A stretch of 64,000 nucleotides of DNA from Bifidobacterium primatium (GTDB taxonomy: Bacteria; Actinomycetota; Actinomycetes; Actinomycetales; Bifidobacteriaceae). A model generated the notes under the pieces. That model saw only the letters and a list, made by a program, of their open reading frames with translations. It did not search any database and was not told the DNA's origin. The stretch spans positions 62,001 through 126,000 of the forward strand of contig NZ_PEBI01000005.1 in the NCBI RefSeq assembly GCF_002802875.1, given 5' to 3'. Position 1 is the first letter of the stretch, and each line of letters opens with the position of its first letter. This document shows, piece after piece, positions 62,809-64,000 of the stretch. The translations under genes and the position numbers were made by a program.

Positions 62809-64000
62809 TCAGGCGTTCAGCATGCGGCTGGCCTTGCGGGACTTGGCGAACACGGTGGCCGCGGCGCCGGCGAGCAGCACGCCGAGGGCTGCGAACAGGG
62901 CGATGCCGGCGGCACCGGTCTTCGGCAGCTCGGTGATGTTGCGCACGTTCTTCACGGCGTAGGTGTCATCGTCGGTCTTGCCGCTCAGGCTCGGGGCAAG
63001 ACCCCAGGCGTCGGCGCCCTCGAAGTCCGTGGCCTCTCCGCCGGAGATGGTCACGTAGAACTTGGCCATGAAGTTGGCAAAGCCGCTCGGGGCCTGGGTC
63101 TCGGTGACGAGGTAACGGCCGTCGGCGAGGCCCTTGAACTCCACCTTGCCGTTCGCGTCGGCTTCGGCGGCGGCGTTGGTCGGGGTGACGGGCACGACGT
63201 CGTCGGTATCGTCATCGTCGGCGGCCTCGATCGTGAACTTGGCACCGTCGAGAGCGTTGCCCTGGGCGTCGGTCTTGACGAAGTCGAACTTGCCGAGGGT
63301 GAGGTTGGTGTGGTCCTTGACCTCGGTGCCGTTGTTGTTCACCGAGACGTCGTTGGTGACGGGGTCGGTGTCGGCGGTCACCTTGGCGGTGTAGGTCACG
63401 ACGACGGTCTTGCCGTAGTAGGGCTTGGTGTTGTATTCGGCGTTGGCGAGCAGCTTGGCGAAGTCGATGGTGAAGGACTTGGCGCCATCGGCGGTGAACT
63501 TGGCGGCATCGGTCGTGTCGTCGTAGGTCAGTTCGTAGTCGGTGCCTTCGGTGACCTCGGTGCCGTCGACGGTGACCTTGACGTCCTTGTTCACGTCCTG
63601 GCCGACGCCGGGCGTATCGACGATCTTGAAGGTGTAGTTGGCGAAGCCGGTGGTGATAGGCAGCTGGGTGGTGACGGTGTACTTCACGTCCTGGCCGGTT
63701 GAGACGGTGTTGTCCTTGTCATCGGTGGTCTTGGCCACGGTGGTGATGTGGTTCTTGAGGTTCACCTCGGCGGCGGTCGTCGGGTCGGTGATGACCTTGT
63801 CGGTCTTGTCGAGCGTGCCGGAGGAGACGACCATGGCGGCGGACTGCGCGGTCAGAACCTTGGCATCGTTGTCCGTCGAGGAGGCGGCGGTGTCGAGGAA
63901 CAGGTACACGCCGGCGGGCAGGCTGACGGTCTTGGCGTTGTCGGCGGCATCGGTCAGCGTGGCGACGGTCAGGTCAGTGGCGACCAGGGCATTCTTCAGC
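62809..64000 (-). CDS. LPKTG wall-anchored pilin-type surface protein, 5'-truncated
   Basis: About 397 codons visible; the N-terminus is beyond the window. Domains: a fimbrial isopeptide-forming region (VKYTVTTQLPITTGFANYTFKIVDTPG), a repeat region (YGKTVVVTYTAKVTADTDPVTNDV), a Cna B-like domain (KFDFVKTDAQGNALDGAKFTIEA, GRYLVTETQAPSGFANF) and LPKTG with a TM helix and KSRKASRML tail. Typical of sortase-assembled pilus subunits or adhesins. A class C sortase is expected outside the window. Possible pilin Lys and E-box (TETQAPSGF) are present. Confidence 0.88.
   Translation of the reverse strand, partial: LKNALVATDLTVATLTDAADNAKTVSLPAGVYLFLDTAASSTDNDAKVLTAQSAAMVVSSGTLDKTDKVITDPTTAAEVNLKNHITTVAKTTDDKDNTVSTGQDVKYTVTTQLPITTGFANYTFKIVDTPGVGQDVNKDVKVTVDGTEVTEGTDYELTYDDTTDAAKFTADGAKSFTIDFAKLLANAEYNTKPYYGKTVVVTYTAKVTADTDPVTNDVSVNNNGTEVKDHTNLTLGKFDFVKTDAQGNALDGAKFTIEAADDDDTDDVVPVTPTNAAAEADANGKVEFKGLADGRYLVTETQAPSGFANFMAKFYVTISGGEATDFEGADAWGLAPSLSGKTDDDTYAVKNVRNITELPKTGAAGIALFAALGVLLAGAAATVFAKSRKASRMLNA

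Overview
The window looks like a chromosomal segment of a bifidobacterium or close relative (order Bifidobacteriales). GC content is high and strongly G/C at third codon positions. The repertoire is glycan-centred: GH31, two fucosidase-type enzymes, GlcNAc catabolism, many sugar transporters and sugar-responsive AraC, ROK and LacI regulators. Wall proteins carry LPxTG-like C-termini. No rRNA, tRNA, CRISPR array or transposase was found. Species is not resolved.

Layout. 1-9.5 kb: the 3' part of a GH31 glycosidase, a sugar-porter MFS transporter, a 1093-residue DUF5107/TPR protein, an AraC regulator and an aldose 1-epimerase. 9.6-26.5 kb: mostly housekeeping. It holds a HAD phosphatase, a DUF5067 membrane protein, an ABC1/UbiB-type kinase next to a phasin-like protein, dnaB-murT-gatD (replicative helicase and peptidoglycan amidation), a dense DnaA-box cluster, a MATE exporter, amtB-glnB with a short glnD (nitrogen signalling) and ftsY. 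26.6-34.8 kb: a TetR regulator, two alpha/beta hydrolases and two YhgE/Pip-type membrane proteins whose reading frames touch. 34.9-39.7 kb: four large palindromes, then nagA, nagB, a ROK sugar kinase and a ROK repressor, which together make a GlcNAc-6-phosphate to fructose-6-phosphate route.

40-53 kb: a complete non-phosphorylated L-fucose cluster. One operon encodes L-fuconate dehydratase, L-fucose dehydrogenase (SDR), FucU mutarotase, fuconolactonase and a DapA-type 2-keto-3-deoxy-L-fuconate aldolase. It sits beside two parallel transporter plus glycosidase modules: MFS1 + GH29, and MFS2 + a GHL6/GH151-like enzyme + CutC. A LacI regulator lies between the modules. Both glycosidases lack signal peptides, so I infer that fucosylated sugars are imported intact by the MFS proteins, cut inside the cell, and the fucose oxidised to pyruvate and lactaldehyde. 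A palindrome before lacI recurs in weaker form at the catabolic operon promoter.

53-64 kb: a hexose-6-phosphate mutarotase-like gene and two large secreted, wall-anchored proteins, a 5'-nucleotidase and an ExeM-type nuclease that also carries a phytase-like domain. The two have nearly the same signal peptide and a promoter region that aligns without gaps over 66 bp and contains 11-bp repeat units resembling PHO boxes. I read this as a surface phosphorus and nucleotide scavenging pair. The window ends with an IS3-OrfA-like HTH protein and the 3' part of an LPKTG pilin-type protein.

Several genes (galM, HAD, dnaB, ftsY, two hydrolases, mutarotase) have a TANNNT hexamer 6-7 nt before the ATG and no clear Shine-Dalgarno, which suggests leaderless transcripts.
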